A stretch of 64,000 nucleotides of DNA from Natranaerovirga pectinivora (GTDB lineage: Bacteria > Bacillota > Clostridia > Lachnospirales > DSM-24629). Position numbers and translations under genes: made by a program. This document shows, one piece after another, positions 1 to 8,314 of the stretch; within the stretch, counting starts at the first letter, position 1; each line of letters starts with the position of its first letter. The notes beneath the pieces are model-generated. The model worked only from the letters and a program-made list of their open reading frames with translations. It had not been told where the DNA came from and did no database searches. The stretch is from assembly GCF_004342165.1 (NCBI RefSeq), contig NZ_SMAL01000005.1, forward strand, positions 124,001 to 188,000, in the 5' to 3' direction.

Positions 1-2
1 TT

Positions 3-338
3 ATGAATATAGATGCTTTAAATTCTTATATACAAAAATATCAAGATAATCCTTTTGAACGCCAATATCAAGATTTAGAACAAATTTTTAATAGTATTAT
101 TCCCTTTATTCCTTCTAGTATTCCTGATGAAGCCGTAGAAGCTATTACGAATATATTAGAGACTAAGTATGAAGACAGAGATGTTATCAAGAAGAATATT
201 CAATTTAATGTTAAGATGGATTTTATAGAAATGGTGAAGGGTTTGTCTTCTGAGAGGGAATGGAAGGAGCTTCTTGAGCTATGTAAGGATATACGGAATG
301 CTAAGGAAATTATGACTACGGAAAGTGTGTTGCATTAG
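3..338 (+). CDS. Hypothetical protein (window edge)
   Basis: I do not recognise this 111-residue protein. It is hydrophilic, without a signal peptide or membrane segment, and looks helical, with alternating acidic and basic stretches and Lys/Glu-rich C-terminal helices. The ATG is only two bases from the window edge, so no ribosome binding site can be seen and the true start may lie upstream; this could be the C-terminal part of a longer protein. It is followed after 35 bases by a long perfect inverted repeat rather than an ordinary U-tailed terminator. No function is proposed. Confidence 0.55.
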   Translation: MNIDALNSYIQKYQDNPFERQYQDLEQIFNSIIPFIPSSIPDEAVEAITNILETKYEDRDVIKKNIQFNVKMDFIEMVKGLSSEREWKELLELCKDIRNAKEIMTTESVLH

Positions 339-373
339 TGGTCGTATAGTGATGAGATTTTTTAAATTGGGCC

Positions 374-459
374 GTATAAGCAAGGGCTATATTATAATAT
401 TGGCTGCCTTTCCTTTCAGCCGGTCGACGCCAATATTATAATATAGCCCTTGCTTATAC
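374..459. repeat. Long perfect inverted repeat, 31-bp arms
   Basis: Positions 374-404 and 429-459 are perfect reverse complements over 31 bp, separated by a 24-base loop (405-428). The stem is AT-rich in the middle and begins AAGCAAGGGC. The loop ends in GGTCGAC next to the right arm. Neither strand has a run of T after the stem, so it is not a standard intrinsic terminator. It lies between an unknown gene and the aldo/keto reductase. It resembles the element at 32141-32255 in layout, though the stem sequence differs. Confidence 0.9.
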
Positions 460-620
460 TAGTGGCTTACATATGATGAGCCCTTAGGTATTTACATGCA
501 AACAACTCTAATTATTTTATATGTGTATGTCTAACCTTCTAACCCTTTTCTTTGTTTATCTTGGTAAATGTGATAAAATAACTTTAGAGGTGTTTTTTTA
601 CATTTATAAGGAGGTTTTTT

Positions 621-1532
621 ATGGAATTTAGACAGTTGGGCAATACGGATCTTAATGTTACGGCTCTTGGTTATGGTGCTATGGAGCTTAGGGAGTTGGA
701 TGCATCTGATGTTAGACAAGCAGAGTTTCTTCTTAATGAGTCTTTAGATAGAGGGATAAATTTTATTGATACTTCTCCTTGTTATAAGGGTAGTGAGGCT
801 TTTATTGGAAAGACAATTGCTCATAGACGTAGTGAGTATATTTTGGCTACTAAATGTTGTTGTAATCTTACAGGTGATGGTCCTGGACATATTTTTAATC
901 GTGATACGGTTTTGTCTAATATTGAAAATAGTTTAAAGTTAATGAAAACGGATTATCTTGATTTGGTTCAAATTCATACACCACTTCCAGGGGATCTTGG
1001 TCATGAAGATAGAGATGAGACCATTCAAACCCTTTTATCTCTTAAAGATAAAGGTATTATTCGTTATATGGGCATTAGTTTTAAAAATGGTCGTAGTGAT
1101 GAAGCTGGATATCCTGCTGAGTATAGCTACATAAGTTTTAAGGAATATATTAAATACAATGTTTTTGATACAATGCAATTGGTATATGGGGCACTTACAC
1201 CAATGAATGAATTGGCAATTACTAAAGCTGCTCATAAAGGTATTGGTACCATTGTTCGAGGTGTTGTTAAAAAATATTATGATTATTATGATGAACTTTT
1301 TATTAAAGCAAAGTTAGATGAGTTAATTGAAAATGGCGATAATAGACATAGTTTTCTTATTCGATTTGCCCTTAACCATTCTGATTTGGATACCATGATT
1401 ATTGGTACAAAAAGTCTCGATCATCTTAAACAAAATATTGTAGCAACTGAACGTGGGAAATTACCGGATGACATTTATATAGAATCTAAAAAACGTCTTA
1501 ATGATATAGGGGTTACGAGTAAAGACTTATAA
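621..1532 (+). CDS. Aldo/keto reductase
   Basis: A cytoplasmic NAD(P)H-dependent oxidoreductase of the aldo/keto reductase superfamily; the substrate cannot be told from sequence. The 303-residue protein opens with the typical EFRQLGNTDLNVTALGYG strand-turn. The catalytic tetrad is visible: Asp50 and Tyr55 in FIDTSPCY, Lys78 in ILATK, His119 in LVQIHTP. The usual phosphate-binding region follows near residues 195-260. It starts at an ATG behind a strong AGGAGG (609-615). A radical SAM gene follows 29 bases later on the same strand, so the two are probably cotranscribed. No C-terminal ferredoxin-type cysteine cluster is present, unlike some clostridial family members of greater length. Confidence 0.9.
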   Translation: MEFRQLGNTDLNVTALGYGAMELRELDASDVRQAEFLLNESLDRGINFIDTSPCYKGSEAFIGKTIAHRRSEYILATKCCCNLTGDGPGHIFNRDTVLSNIENSLKLMKTDYLDLVQIHTPLPGDLGHEDRDETIQTLLSLKDKGIIRYMGISFKNGRSDEAGYPAEYSYISFKEYIKYNVFDTMQLVYGALTPMNELAITKAAHKGIGTIVRGVVKKYYDYYDELFIKAKLDELIENGDNRHSFLIRFALNHSDLDTMIIGTKSLDHLKQNIVATERGKLPDDIYIESKKRLNDIGVTSKDL

Positions 1533-1561
1533 TTAAGAAATCCATTTGTTGGAGGCATAAA

Positions 1562-2491
1562 ATGAACTGGGATTCAAAACCTTATTATTCTCTTAGCACT
1601 TATTATAAAGCACTGTATCATGATAAAGTATATAAAATCTCTTTAAACGGTGGTTTTACTTGTCCTAATCGTGATGGCACCATTGATTCTAGAGGTTGTA
1701 TTTTTTGTAGCGAGGGAGGTTCTGGTGATTTTGCATCTTCTGATTATTTATCTATTACGGATCAAATAGAGGAAGGAAAAAAACGATTAGCCAATAAAAA
1801 AATAGGTAAAGGTTTTATTGCTTATTTCCAAGCATTTACAAACACCTATGGTTCTATTGATAAACTTCGTAATATTTACTTTGAAGCCATTCACCACCCA
1901 GATATCGTTGGCATATCAATTGCAACACGTCCTGATTGCCTAAGTGATGATGTATTAGATTTGCTATCTGAATTAAATACCATAAAAAAAGTTTGGCTTG
2001 AATTAGGTTTGCAAACCATACATAATGAAACAGCTAAAGTAATTAGACGGGGCTATAGCCTGCATTGTTTTGATGAGGCTGTAAAAAAACTATATGCCTT
2101 GAATTTAGACATTGTTGTTCATTTAATTATCGGTCTTCCTAATGAGAGCCGAGAAGATATTCTAGAATCCATTAAATATATAGCTCATTTACCTATTTCT
2201 GGTGTAAAGCTTCAATTGCTTCATGTTTTGAAATACACTGATTTAGCTAAACTATACTATGATGAACAGTTAAAAGTTCTTGAAAAAGATGAATATATAG
2301 ATTTAATAATTGATTGCATTGAACACTTACCTCCTGATATGGTTATTCATCGTATTACAGGCGACGGTCCTAAGAGTATTTTAATTGCGCCTTTTTGGAG
2401 TGGCAACAAGAAAGATGTTCTTAATTCTATTCTAAAAAGATTCAAAGAACGAAATACTTATCAAGGAAAACTTTTTAATGACCTAGATTAG
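1562..2491 (+). CDS. TIGR01212-type radical SAM protein (YhcC family)
   Basis: A radical S-adenosylmethionine protein of the YhcC/TIGR01212 family, 309 residues, the usual family length. The [4Fe-4S] cysteines are Cys34, Cys46 and Cys49 (CPNRDGTIDSRGCIFC), the long-spaced version typical of this family. A GGSGDF motif follows directly. Later motifs include SIATRPDCL and WLELGLQT. The biological substrate of the family is not established to my knowledge. The start has an AGG-containing site (GGAGGC, about 8 bases upstream). It lies 29 bases after the aldo/keto reductase gene and is probably in the same transcript. Confidence 0.88.
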   Translation: MNWDSKPYYSLSTYYKALYHDKVYKISLNGGFTCPNRDGTIDSRGCIFCSEGGSGDFASSDYLSITDQIEEGKKRLANKKIGKGFIAYFQAFTNTYGSIDKLRNIYFEAIHHPDIVGISIATRPDCLSDDVLDLLSELNTIKKVWLELGLQTIHNETAKVIRRGYSLHCFDEAVKKLYALNLDIVVHLIIGLPNESREDILESIKYIAHLPISGVKLQLLHVLKYTDLAKLYYDEQLKVLEKDEYIDLIIDCIEHLPPDMVIHRITGDGPKSILIAPFWSGNKKDVLNSILKRFKERNTYQGKLFNDLD

Positions 2492-2612
2492 TTTATTATT
2501 TTAAACTATTTTACTAAATACTTCTTGTCAAATTTATTAATTTTATATAAAATTGTATTATATAATTACAGTAGTAACAATTTACTTTAAGTTTAAAAAG
2601 GAGGGTATTTCT

Positions 2613-3155
2613 ATGATGAATAGTTCCGATTTTGAGTTGAATCTTAATAAATTAATTATACTTTTTATGCTAGATACAATAAACCTTCCTATGACTAACT
2701 CTCAAATCTCAGACATCCTGTTAGAGAAATCTTATACCAATTATTTCTCTCTCCAACAATCTATATCAGAACTTGTAGATACTGGTTTATTACATACAGG
2801 TGAAATTAACCACAATACCAGATATTCAATAACTGAAAATGGGAAACAAACTTTGTTTTATTTTTCAAATCGCATACCTGAAAGTATTAAAGAAGAAATT
2901 CTTGGGTTTTTAAAAGAAAACAAATACAAACTGAGAAATGAAGTGGAAGTAACAGCTGAATACATTCCTGAAAAGAATAATGATTGGACAATACATTGTG
3001 TTGCCAAGGAAAATGAAACAACTTTAATAGAATTTAAACTTAATGTTGTATCAAAGCAGCAAGCTATAGAAATGTGTGAGAACTGGAAGAATAATTCTCA
3101 TGCTATTTACTCTAGTATTCTTGGTGAGTTACTCAAAAATAGGAACGAAGATTAA
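2613..3155 (+). CDS. DUF4364 family protein
   Basis: A 180-residue protein of the clostridial DUF4364 family. The N-terminal half looks like a winged-helix regulator (DNA-binding-like segment TNSQISDILLEKSYTNYFSL, then a recognition-helix-like stretch LQQSISELVDTGLL and a wing ending in RYSITENGKQTL). The C-terminal half is a mixed alpha/beta domain of unknown role. I place the start at 2613 because AAGGAGGG sits about 8 bases upstream; a longer in-frame reading from 2553 lacks such a site. It converges with ysxC and shares a terminator with it. A transcriptional role is inferred only from the winged-helix pattern. Confidence 0.75.
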   Translation: MMNSSDFELNLNKLIILFMLDTINLPMTNSQISDILLEKSYTNYFSLQQSISELVDTGLLHTGEINHNTRYSITENGKQTLFYFSNRIPESIKEEILGFLKENKYKLRNEVEVTAEYIPEKNNDWTIHCVAKENETTLIEFKLNVVSKQQAIEMCENWKNNSHAIYSSILGELLKNRNED

Positions 3156-3170
3156 TCGTTCCTATTTTTT
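3135..3170. terminator. Bidirectional terminator between DUF4364 gene and ysxC
   Basis: Perfect 14-bp stem (3135-3148 with 3156-3169) with a 7-base loop. It has T runs on both outer sides, so it can end transcription from both directions. The stop codon of the DUF4364 gene lies inside the hairpin. Confidence 0.85.
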
Positions 3171-3765
3171 ATAAAGTTACTTCAAGACATCTATCAATAT
3201 GCTCCCATAGTTCATCTTTTCCTTTTTTTGTTTGAGATGAAAAAGGAATAATAATAGAATCACTAGTTAATCCTAACTCTTCTTTTATTACTTTTACGTG
3301 TTTTTGAACTTGACTTCTATTTATTTTATCCATTTTGGTAGCCACAATTAATGGTGTATAGCCTTGATAAACAATCCAATTGTACATAACCTTATCAAGC
3401 TCTGATGGTTTATGTCTTATATCAATTAATTGTATAATTAACTTCAACTGTTTGCTACTCTTTAAATAAGACTCAATAAACTTACCCCATCTTTCACGAT
3501 CTGCTTTCGATACTTTAGCATACCCATACCCTGGCAAGTCAACAAAATACAATTTTTCCTCAATGTTATAAAAATTGATGGTTTGTGTTTTTCCAGGTTG
3601 CCCTGATGTTCTAGCCAATGCTTTTCTATTAATCATGGTATTGATTAATGATGATTTACCTACATTTGATTTACCTGCAAAAGCAATTTCCACCAGTTCA
3701 TTGGTTGGCAATTGATCAATTCTTCCTACTACTCTATCCAAATAGACATTATGAACGTCCATCAT
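3169..3765 (-). CDS. ysxC: Ribosome biogenesis GTP-binding protein YsxC/EngB
   Basis: An essential-type small GTPase of the YihA/YsxC/EngB family that assists large ribosomal subunit assembly. At 198 residues it is the normal length. The G1 P-loop is GKSNVGKSS (31-39), the G2 threonine region follows around GKTQTIN (59-65), G3 is DLPGYGYAKV (from 76) and G4 is TKMDK (from 143). It is the last gene of the tig-clpP-clpX-lon-ysxC group, 14 bases downstream of lon and probably cotranscribed with it. Two consecutive ATG codons follow an AAAGGGGG site; the first is used here. Confidence 0.95.
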   Translation of the reverse strand: MMDVHNVYLDRVVGRIDQLPTNELVEIAFAGKSNVGKSSLINTMINRKALARTSGQPGKTQTINFYNIEEKLYFVDLPGYGYAKVSKADRERWGKFIESYLKSSKQLKLIIQLIDIRHKPSELDKVMYNWIVYQGYTPLIVATKMDKINRSQVQKHVKVIKEELGLTSDSIIIPFSSQTKKGKDELWEHIDRCLEVTL

Positions 3766-3779
3766 TATTGCCCCCTTTC

Positions 3780-6095
3780 TTATCCTATTGCATGTTTTAA
3801 TACTTCATCCATGTTTTCTACAAAGACAATCTCTATGCCTTTTTTTATTTCTTTGGAGATTTCTGATACCACTTTTTCATTTTTCTTTGGAAGAAGTACT
3901 TTTTCTATCCCTGCTCTTTTAGCTGCTAATATTTTTTCTTTTAACCCTCCAACAGGTAATACTCTACCTCTTAAAGTTATTTCACCTGTCATAGCCATAT
4001 TGGCTTTTACAGGTTTTTCAGTTAATGCAGATATTAATGCAGTAGCCATAGTGATGCCTGCTGATGGTCCATCTTTTGGAACAGCGCCTTCTGGTATGTG
4101 AATGTGAATATCCATTTCTTTATAGAAATTTTCATTTATATTTAATTCCTTTGACTTTGAACGAATAAAACTTATACCTGCTTTAGCAGATTCTTTCATA
4201 ACGTCTCCTAATTTACCTGTCAAATCTATTTTACCATTTCCTGGCATAATATTAACTTCTATAGAAAGTGTGTCTCCGCCAAACTGAGTCCAAGCAAGTC
4301 CTCTAGCAATACCGATATCATCTGCATCTAATTTAGATTCATAGGTATACAGTGGTATACCTAAATACTTTTCAAGATTTTGCTCTGTTACCTTAATATT
4401 CCCTTTATCTGATGTTAAAATCTCTTTAGCTATTTTTCTACACAATTGACCGATTTTTCTTTCTAAAGTTCTAACGCCAGATTCTCGTGTGTATTCCCTA
4501 ATAACTTTTGATAAAGCATTTTTACTGATGGTAATATCTCTATTTTCTAAACCATGCTTTTTAAGCTGCTTTGGTATAAGATGTTTTTTTGCTATATGTT
4601 CTTTTTCATTTTCAGTATAACTATTTACTTCTATTATTTCTACCCTATCTAATAAAGGTCTTGGAATGGTTTGTACTGTATTGGCTGTAGCAATAAACAA
4701 TACATTTGATAAATCCACTGGGACTTCTAAATAGTGATCTCTAAATTTATTGTTTTGTTCTTCGTCTAACACTTCCAGTAATGCCGCTGAAGGATCTCCT
4801 CTAAAGTCATTGCTCATTTTATCAATTTCATCTAATAACATAAGTGGATTCTTACTACCAGCCTGTTTTAAGCCTGTTATTAATCTTCCAGGTAATGCAC
4901 CTACATAAGTGCGTCTATGCCCTCTTATTTCAGCTTCGTCTCTTACACCACCTAGTGATATCCTTACATATTTACGGTTCAATGCCCTCGCCACAGATCT
5001 TGCAATGGATGTTTTTCCTGTTCCAGGTGGCCCCACAAGACAAAGAATTGGCGAACTGGTTTCTGATGACAAGTTTCTGACAGATAAAAATTCTAGTACT
5101 CTTTCTTTTACACTCTCTAACCCATAATGGTCTTCATCTAGAATTTCTTCTGCTTTTAGAATATCCTTCATTTCCTTTGTGGTCTTGTCCCAAGGTAATT
5201 CTAATAATGTTTCAATATAATTTCTTATTACCACACTCTCTGACGAACCACTTGGCATTTTATTTAATCTGGAGATCTCTTTGTTTATTTTTTCTTTAAC
5301 TTCTTTTGGCGCTTTAAGTTGATCTAGCGCTTCTTTGTATTTTATAATTTCTTCTTCAAGACCTTGCCTATCTCCTAGTTCATCTTGAATGACTTTTAAT
5401 TGCTCTCTTAAATAATACTCTTTTTGATTTTTATCAATTTTTTCCTTTACTTGACTTTGAATATTGTTTTTAATCTTATTAATTTCTATTTCGTTATCTA
5501 AGATTGCCATTGCTACTTTCAATCTGTCTTTTGGTTCTAATTCATCTAATATTCTTTGTTTGTTTTCCGATGTACTAAAAATATTTATGGCTATTTGGTC
5601 TGCTAATTTCCCAATCTCTTTAGTGCCTAGTAGTTGAAGTAATGTATCCTGACCTATTTTTGTGTTAATTTGTGAATAACCTTCAATTAATTCATGGGCA
5701 GTTCTAATTAGGGCTTCTTCTTCAATATTATTTTCCATACTATCATTTTCTGTACCTTGATTTACTTCTACTAGAAAGTATGGGTCTTCTTGAATCAAGT
5801 CACTAATAGTTCCTCTCTCTATGCCTTCTACTAAAACCCTTACGATGTTTTTAGGTAATTTAATTAATTGTTTTATTCGAGCGATGGTTCCTACATTATA
5901 TAAATCTTCAGGATTTGGTTCATCAACTTGTGCTTCCTTTTGTGCAATTAAAAAAATCAATTGGTCTTCAACCATGGATTTTTCTAATGCATTAATAGAC
6001 TTTGTTCTATTTACATCAAAATGAATAATCATATCTGGGAAAATAGTTAGGCCCCTTAAAGCAAGCAAAGGTAATTGTATTTTTTTAGTATCCAT
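3780..6095 (-). CDS. lon: ATP-dependent protease La (Lon)
   Basis: Homohexameric cytoplasmic AAA+ serine protease that degrades misfolded and regulatory proteins. The 771-residue protein has the full LonA layout: N-terminal substrate domain (about 1-200), coiled-coil linker (about 200-310), AAA+ module with Walker A GPPGTGKTS and Walker B LMLLDEIDKM, and the C-terminal protease domain. The catalytic dyad is Ser678 in PKDGPSAG and Lys721 in GGLKEK. The ribosome binding site is GAGG, 9 bases from the ATG. A terminator and an AT-rich palindrome separate it from clpX, so it probably has its own promoter between 6096 and 6240. No CIRCE element was seen there. Confidence 0.97.
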   Translation of the reverse strand: MDTKKIQLPLLALRGLTIFPDMIIHFDVNRTKSINALEKSMVEDQLIFLIAQKEAQVDEPNPEDLYNVGTIARIKQLIKLPKNIVRVLVEGIERGTISDLIQEDPYFLVEVNQGTENDSMENNIEEEALIRTAHELIEGYSQINTKIGQDTLLQLLGTKEIGKLADQIAINIFSTSENKQRILDELEPKDRLKVAMAILDNEIEINKIKNNIQSQVKEKIDKNQKEYYLREQLKVIQDELGDRQGLEEEIIKYKEALDQLKAPKEVKEKINKEISRLNKMPSGSSESVVIRNYIETLLELPWDKTTKEMKDILKAEEILDEDHYGLESVKERVLEFLSVRNLSSETSSPILCLVGPPGTGKTSIARSVARALNRKYVRISLGGVRDEAEIRGHRRTYVGALPGRLITGLKQAGSKNPLMLLDEIDKMSNDFRGDPSAALLEVLDEEQNNKFRDHYLEVPVDLSNVLFIATANTVQTIPRPLLDRVEIIEVNSYTENEKEHIAKKHLIPKQLKKHGLENRDITISKNALSKVIREYTRESGVRTLERKIGQLCRKIAKEILTSDKGNIKVTEQNLEKYLGIPLYTYESKLDADDIGIARGLAWTQFGGDTLSIEVNIMPGNGKIDLTGKLGDVMKESAKAGISFIRSKSKELNINENFYKEMDIHIHIPEGAVPKDGPSAGITMATALISALTEKPVKANMAMTGEITLRGRVLPVGGLKEKILAAKRAGIEKVLLPKKNEKVVSEISKEIKKGIEIVFVENMDEVLKHAIG

Positions 6096-6150
6096 ACTTT
6101 AAACCTCACTATCTATTAATTTACTCGTTAAATAAACACTTCATCACATT

Positions 6151-6217
6151 TATTCAAGTAATATATAATTGAATTGTCATAAATACAGTATCAATACAAT
6201 TATATATTTCTTGAATA
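6151..6217. repeat. AT-rich inverted repeat upstream of lon
   Basis: Arms 6151-6176 and 6192-6217 are reverse complements at 24 of 26 positions, with a 15-base loop. The stem starts TATTCAAGTAATATATAATT and is nearly all A/T. It lies between the clpX terminator and lon, where the lon promoter is expected. No T run follows, so it is not a simple terminator. Confidence 0.75.
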
Positions 6218-6239
6218 TACTATTATAGGGTCAACTAGG

Positions 6240-6273
6240 AAAAACCCCCTACTATTTAGGCAGGGGGATTTTT
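6240..6273 (-). terminator. Intrinsic terminator after clpX
   Basis: On the minus strand a GC-rich stem (ATCCCCCT pairing with AGGGGG-containing arm, loop about 11 bases) is followed by a T run. It begins just past the clpX stop codon. Confidence 0.85.
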
Positions 6274-6275
6274 AT

Positions 6276-7577
6276 TTAAGCAGTTTCATCTTCATTACTT
6301 GATTTTGTTCTTTTCTTAGTAGTAGATGTTTTTTTTACCGGAATATCGCTAGTAACCAGTATTGGCTTATCTTTACCTTCAACTGCATCTTTTGTTATTA
6401 AACATTTTACAATGCTATCGCTTGAAGGTATTTCATACATAATTTCTAACATAATATTTTCCATAATTGCTCTTAAACCTCTAGCGCCAGTGTTTCTTTC
6501 TAGTGATTGTCTTGCAATTAGTTGTAACGCTTCTTCTTCAAAATCTAACTCTACATTATCCATTTCAAAAATACTCTTATATTGTTTTACTAAAGCATTT
6601 TTAGGTTTTGTAAGAATCTCAATAAGAGCTTCTTCTGTAAGGTTATTAAGACTAACGCTAACTGGCATTCTACCTACTAACTCAGGTATCAAACCAAACT
6701 TCAACAAATCTTGTGGGAGAAGATGAGAAAGAATTTCTCCTACTTCTCTTTCTTTTTTTGTTTCTATTTTGGCACCGAATCCCATTGTTTTTCTACCAAT
6801 TCTTTGTTCGATGATTTTATCCAATCCATCAAAAGCACCACCACAAATAAATAAAATATTTGTCGTATCAATTTGGATAAATTCTTGGTGTGGATGTTTT
6901 CTGCCACCTTGTGGTGGAACAGATGCAACTGTTCCTTCTAAGATTTTAAGCAATGCTTGCTGAACACCTTCTCCAGAAACATCTCTTGTAATAGAAGGAT
7001 TATCTGATTTTCTAGCAATTTTATCTATCTCATCGATATAGATGATCCCTTGCTCAGCTTTCTCAATATCAAAATCAGCTGCTTGTATTAACTTTAATAG
7101 TATGTTCTCAACATCTTCACCAACATAACCAGCTTCTGTTAATGAGGTTGCATCGGCAATGGCAAAAGGAACATTTATCATTCTTGCTAAAGTTTGTGCA
7201 AGTAATGTTTTCCCTGAACCTGTAGGTCCAACCATTATTATATTACTTTTTTGCAACTCAACATCGTTATGTTTATAATCTGAATTAATTCTTTTATAAT
7301 GATTATAAACGGCTACGGAAAGGGTTTTCTTTGCGTCATCTTGACCAATTACATACTCGTCTAAGAAACCTTTAATCTCTTTTGGCTTAGGTAAGCTTGA
7401 TAAATCTTGCTCTTCTTTAAACTCTTGAAATTCCTCTTCAATTATTTCAGAACAAAGTTCAATACATTCATCACATATATAAACATTTGGGCCTGCAATT
7501 AATTTTCTTACTTGATCTTGTGCTTTATTACAAAATGAACACCTAAGCTGCTTCTTTTCATCAAAACGCCCTGCCAT
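6276..7577 (-). CDS. clpX: ATP-dependent Clp protease ATP-binding subunit ClpX
   Basis: AAA+ unfoldase that recognises tagged substrates and feeds them to ClpP. It has an N-terminal zinc-binding domain with paired cysteines (CSFC and CDEC), Walker A GPTGSGKT, Walker [10 protein letters not shown], a pore-loop region GYVGEDVEN and the ClpP-contacting segment around the middle of the protein. The C-terminal tail is Lys/Thr-rich ([11 protein letters not shown]). I start it at the ATG at 7577 giving 433 residues: the in-frame GTG three codons upstream is part of the GAGGTG ribosome binding site. It lies 23 bases after clpP and ends at its own terminator. Confidence 0.96.
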   Translation of the reverse strand: MAGRFDEKKQLRCSFCNKAQDQVRKLIAGPNVYICDECIELCSEIIEEEFQEFKEEQDLSSLPKPKEIKGFLDEYVIGQDDAKKTLSVAVYNHYKRINSDYKHNDVELQKSNIIMVGPTGSGKTLLAQTLARMINVPFAIADATSLTEAGYVGEDVENILLKLIQAADFDIEKAEQGIIYIDEIDKIARKSDNPSITRDVSGEGVQQALLKILEGTVASVPPQGGRKHPHQEFIQIDTTNILFICGGAFDGLDKIIEQRIGRKTMGFGAKIETKKEREVGEILSHLLPQDLLKFGLIPELVGRMPVSVSLNNLTEEALIEILTKPKNALVKQYKSIFEMDNVELDFEEEALQLIARQSLERNTGARGLRAIMENIMLEIMYEIPSSDSIVKCLITKDAVEGKDKPILVTSDIPVKKTSTTKKRTKSSNEDETA

Positions 7578-7600
7578 AATTTTCACCTCATTTCATATAA

Positions 7601-8182
7601 CTATCTATGCTCAATTACCTTATCAATTATTCCATATTTTTGTGCTTGATCAGGATTCATAAAATTATCTCTCTCAGTATCTTTAGCGATTACTTCAAGA
7701 GGCTGACCAGTATTCTCACTTAACATTTGATTCAGTCTTTCTCTCATAGCAATGATTCTATCGGCATGAATTTTTATATCCGTCGCTTGACCTCTAGTGC
7801 CTCCTAAAGGTTGATGAATCATTATCTCTGCATTTGGTAATGCAAATCTTTTTCCTTTTTTACCACCTGCTAATAAGAATGCACCCATACTTGCAGCCAT
7901 TCCAATACAGATTGTTGATACATCAGGCTTAATATATTGCATTGTATCATATATAGCCATACCAGAAGTAATAGACCCTCCTGGACTATTGATATATAGA
8001 TGGATGTCTTTATCTGGATCTTCTGCTTCTAAGAATAATAATTGAGCTACTACTAAACTTGCCGTAACATCATTTACTTCTTCTCCTAAGAAAATAATTC
8101 TTTCTTTTAATAGTCTTGAGTATATGTCATATGATCTTTCACCACGACTTGTTTGTTCAACAACAACAGGTACTAAACTCAT
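7601..8182 (-). CDS. clpP: ATP-dependent Clp protease proteolytic subunit ClpP
   Basis: Serine protease that forms the 14-subunit barrel used by ClpX and other Clp ATPases. The 193-residue protein is of normal length and carries the full triad: Ser98 in GMAASMGA, His123 in IMIHQP, Asp172 in ERDNFM. The ribosome binding site is AAAAGGAGG, well spaced. It sits between tig and clpX on the same strand. A copy of the dispersed hairpin repeat (8211-8309) occupies most of the gap between tig and clpP and would be part of a tig-clpP transcript. Confidence 0.97.
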   Translation of the reverse strand: MSLVPVVVEQTSRGERSYDIYSRLLKERIIFLGEEVNDVTASLVVAQLLFLEAEDPDKDIHLYINSPGGSITSGMAIYDTMQYIKPDVSTICIGMAASMGAFLLAGGKKGKRFALPNAEIMIHQPLGGTRGQATDIKIHADRIIAMRERLNQMLSENTGQPLEVIAKDTERDNFMNPDQAQKYGIIDKVIEHR

Positions 8183-8210
8183 ATAAAAACCTCCTTTTAA
8201 ATAAATTTAT

Positions 8211-8309
8211 TTACTCAGCCTATGTCTCTTTCTCAAGAGACACAAGCTTCGTTGAAAGCATGATTTCTAAAGCCTTACTAGCAAGTTTGCAAATTATACT
8301 TTCACATTA
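8211..8309 (-). repeat. Dispersed two-hairpin repeat, copy A
   Basis: Minus-strand copy of the roughly 100-bp repeat seen also at 9728-9866, 24157-24362 and 46436-46535. Its core reads CTTGCTAGTAAGGCTTT, the most diverged core. The second stem pairs over 13 bp (8218-8230 with 8235-8247), with two G-U pairs when read as minus-strand RNA. It fills the tig-clpP gap and ends 5 bases from the tig stop codon. Confidence 0.8.
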
Positions 8310-8314
8310 AACTC

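Noticed and set aside
6096-6239. CIRCE or CtsR box for heat-shock control of lon.
   Set aside because: No TTAGCACTC/GAGTGCTAA pair or CtsR-type heptad repeat was found; only the AT-rich palindrome is there.
8116-8310. A plus-strand reading frame ending in a peptide (TSFVESMISKALLA...) similar to one at 24259-24447 on the minus strand.
   Set aside because: The shared peptide comes from the dispersed repeat being read in the same relative frame. The two frames have no ribosome binding site and overlap clpP and the DUF4015 gene.
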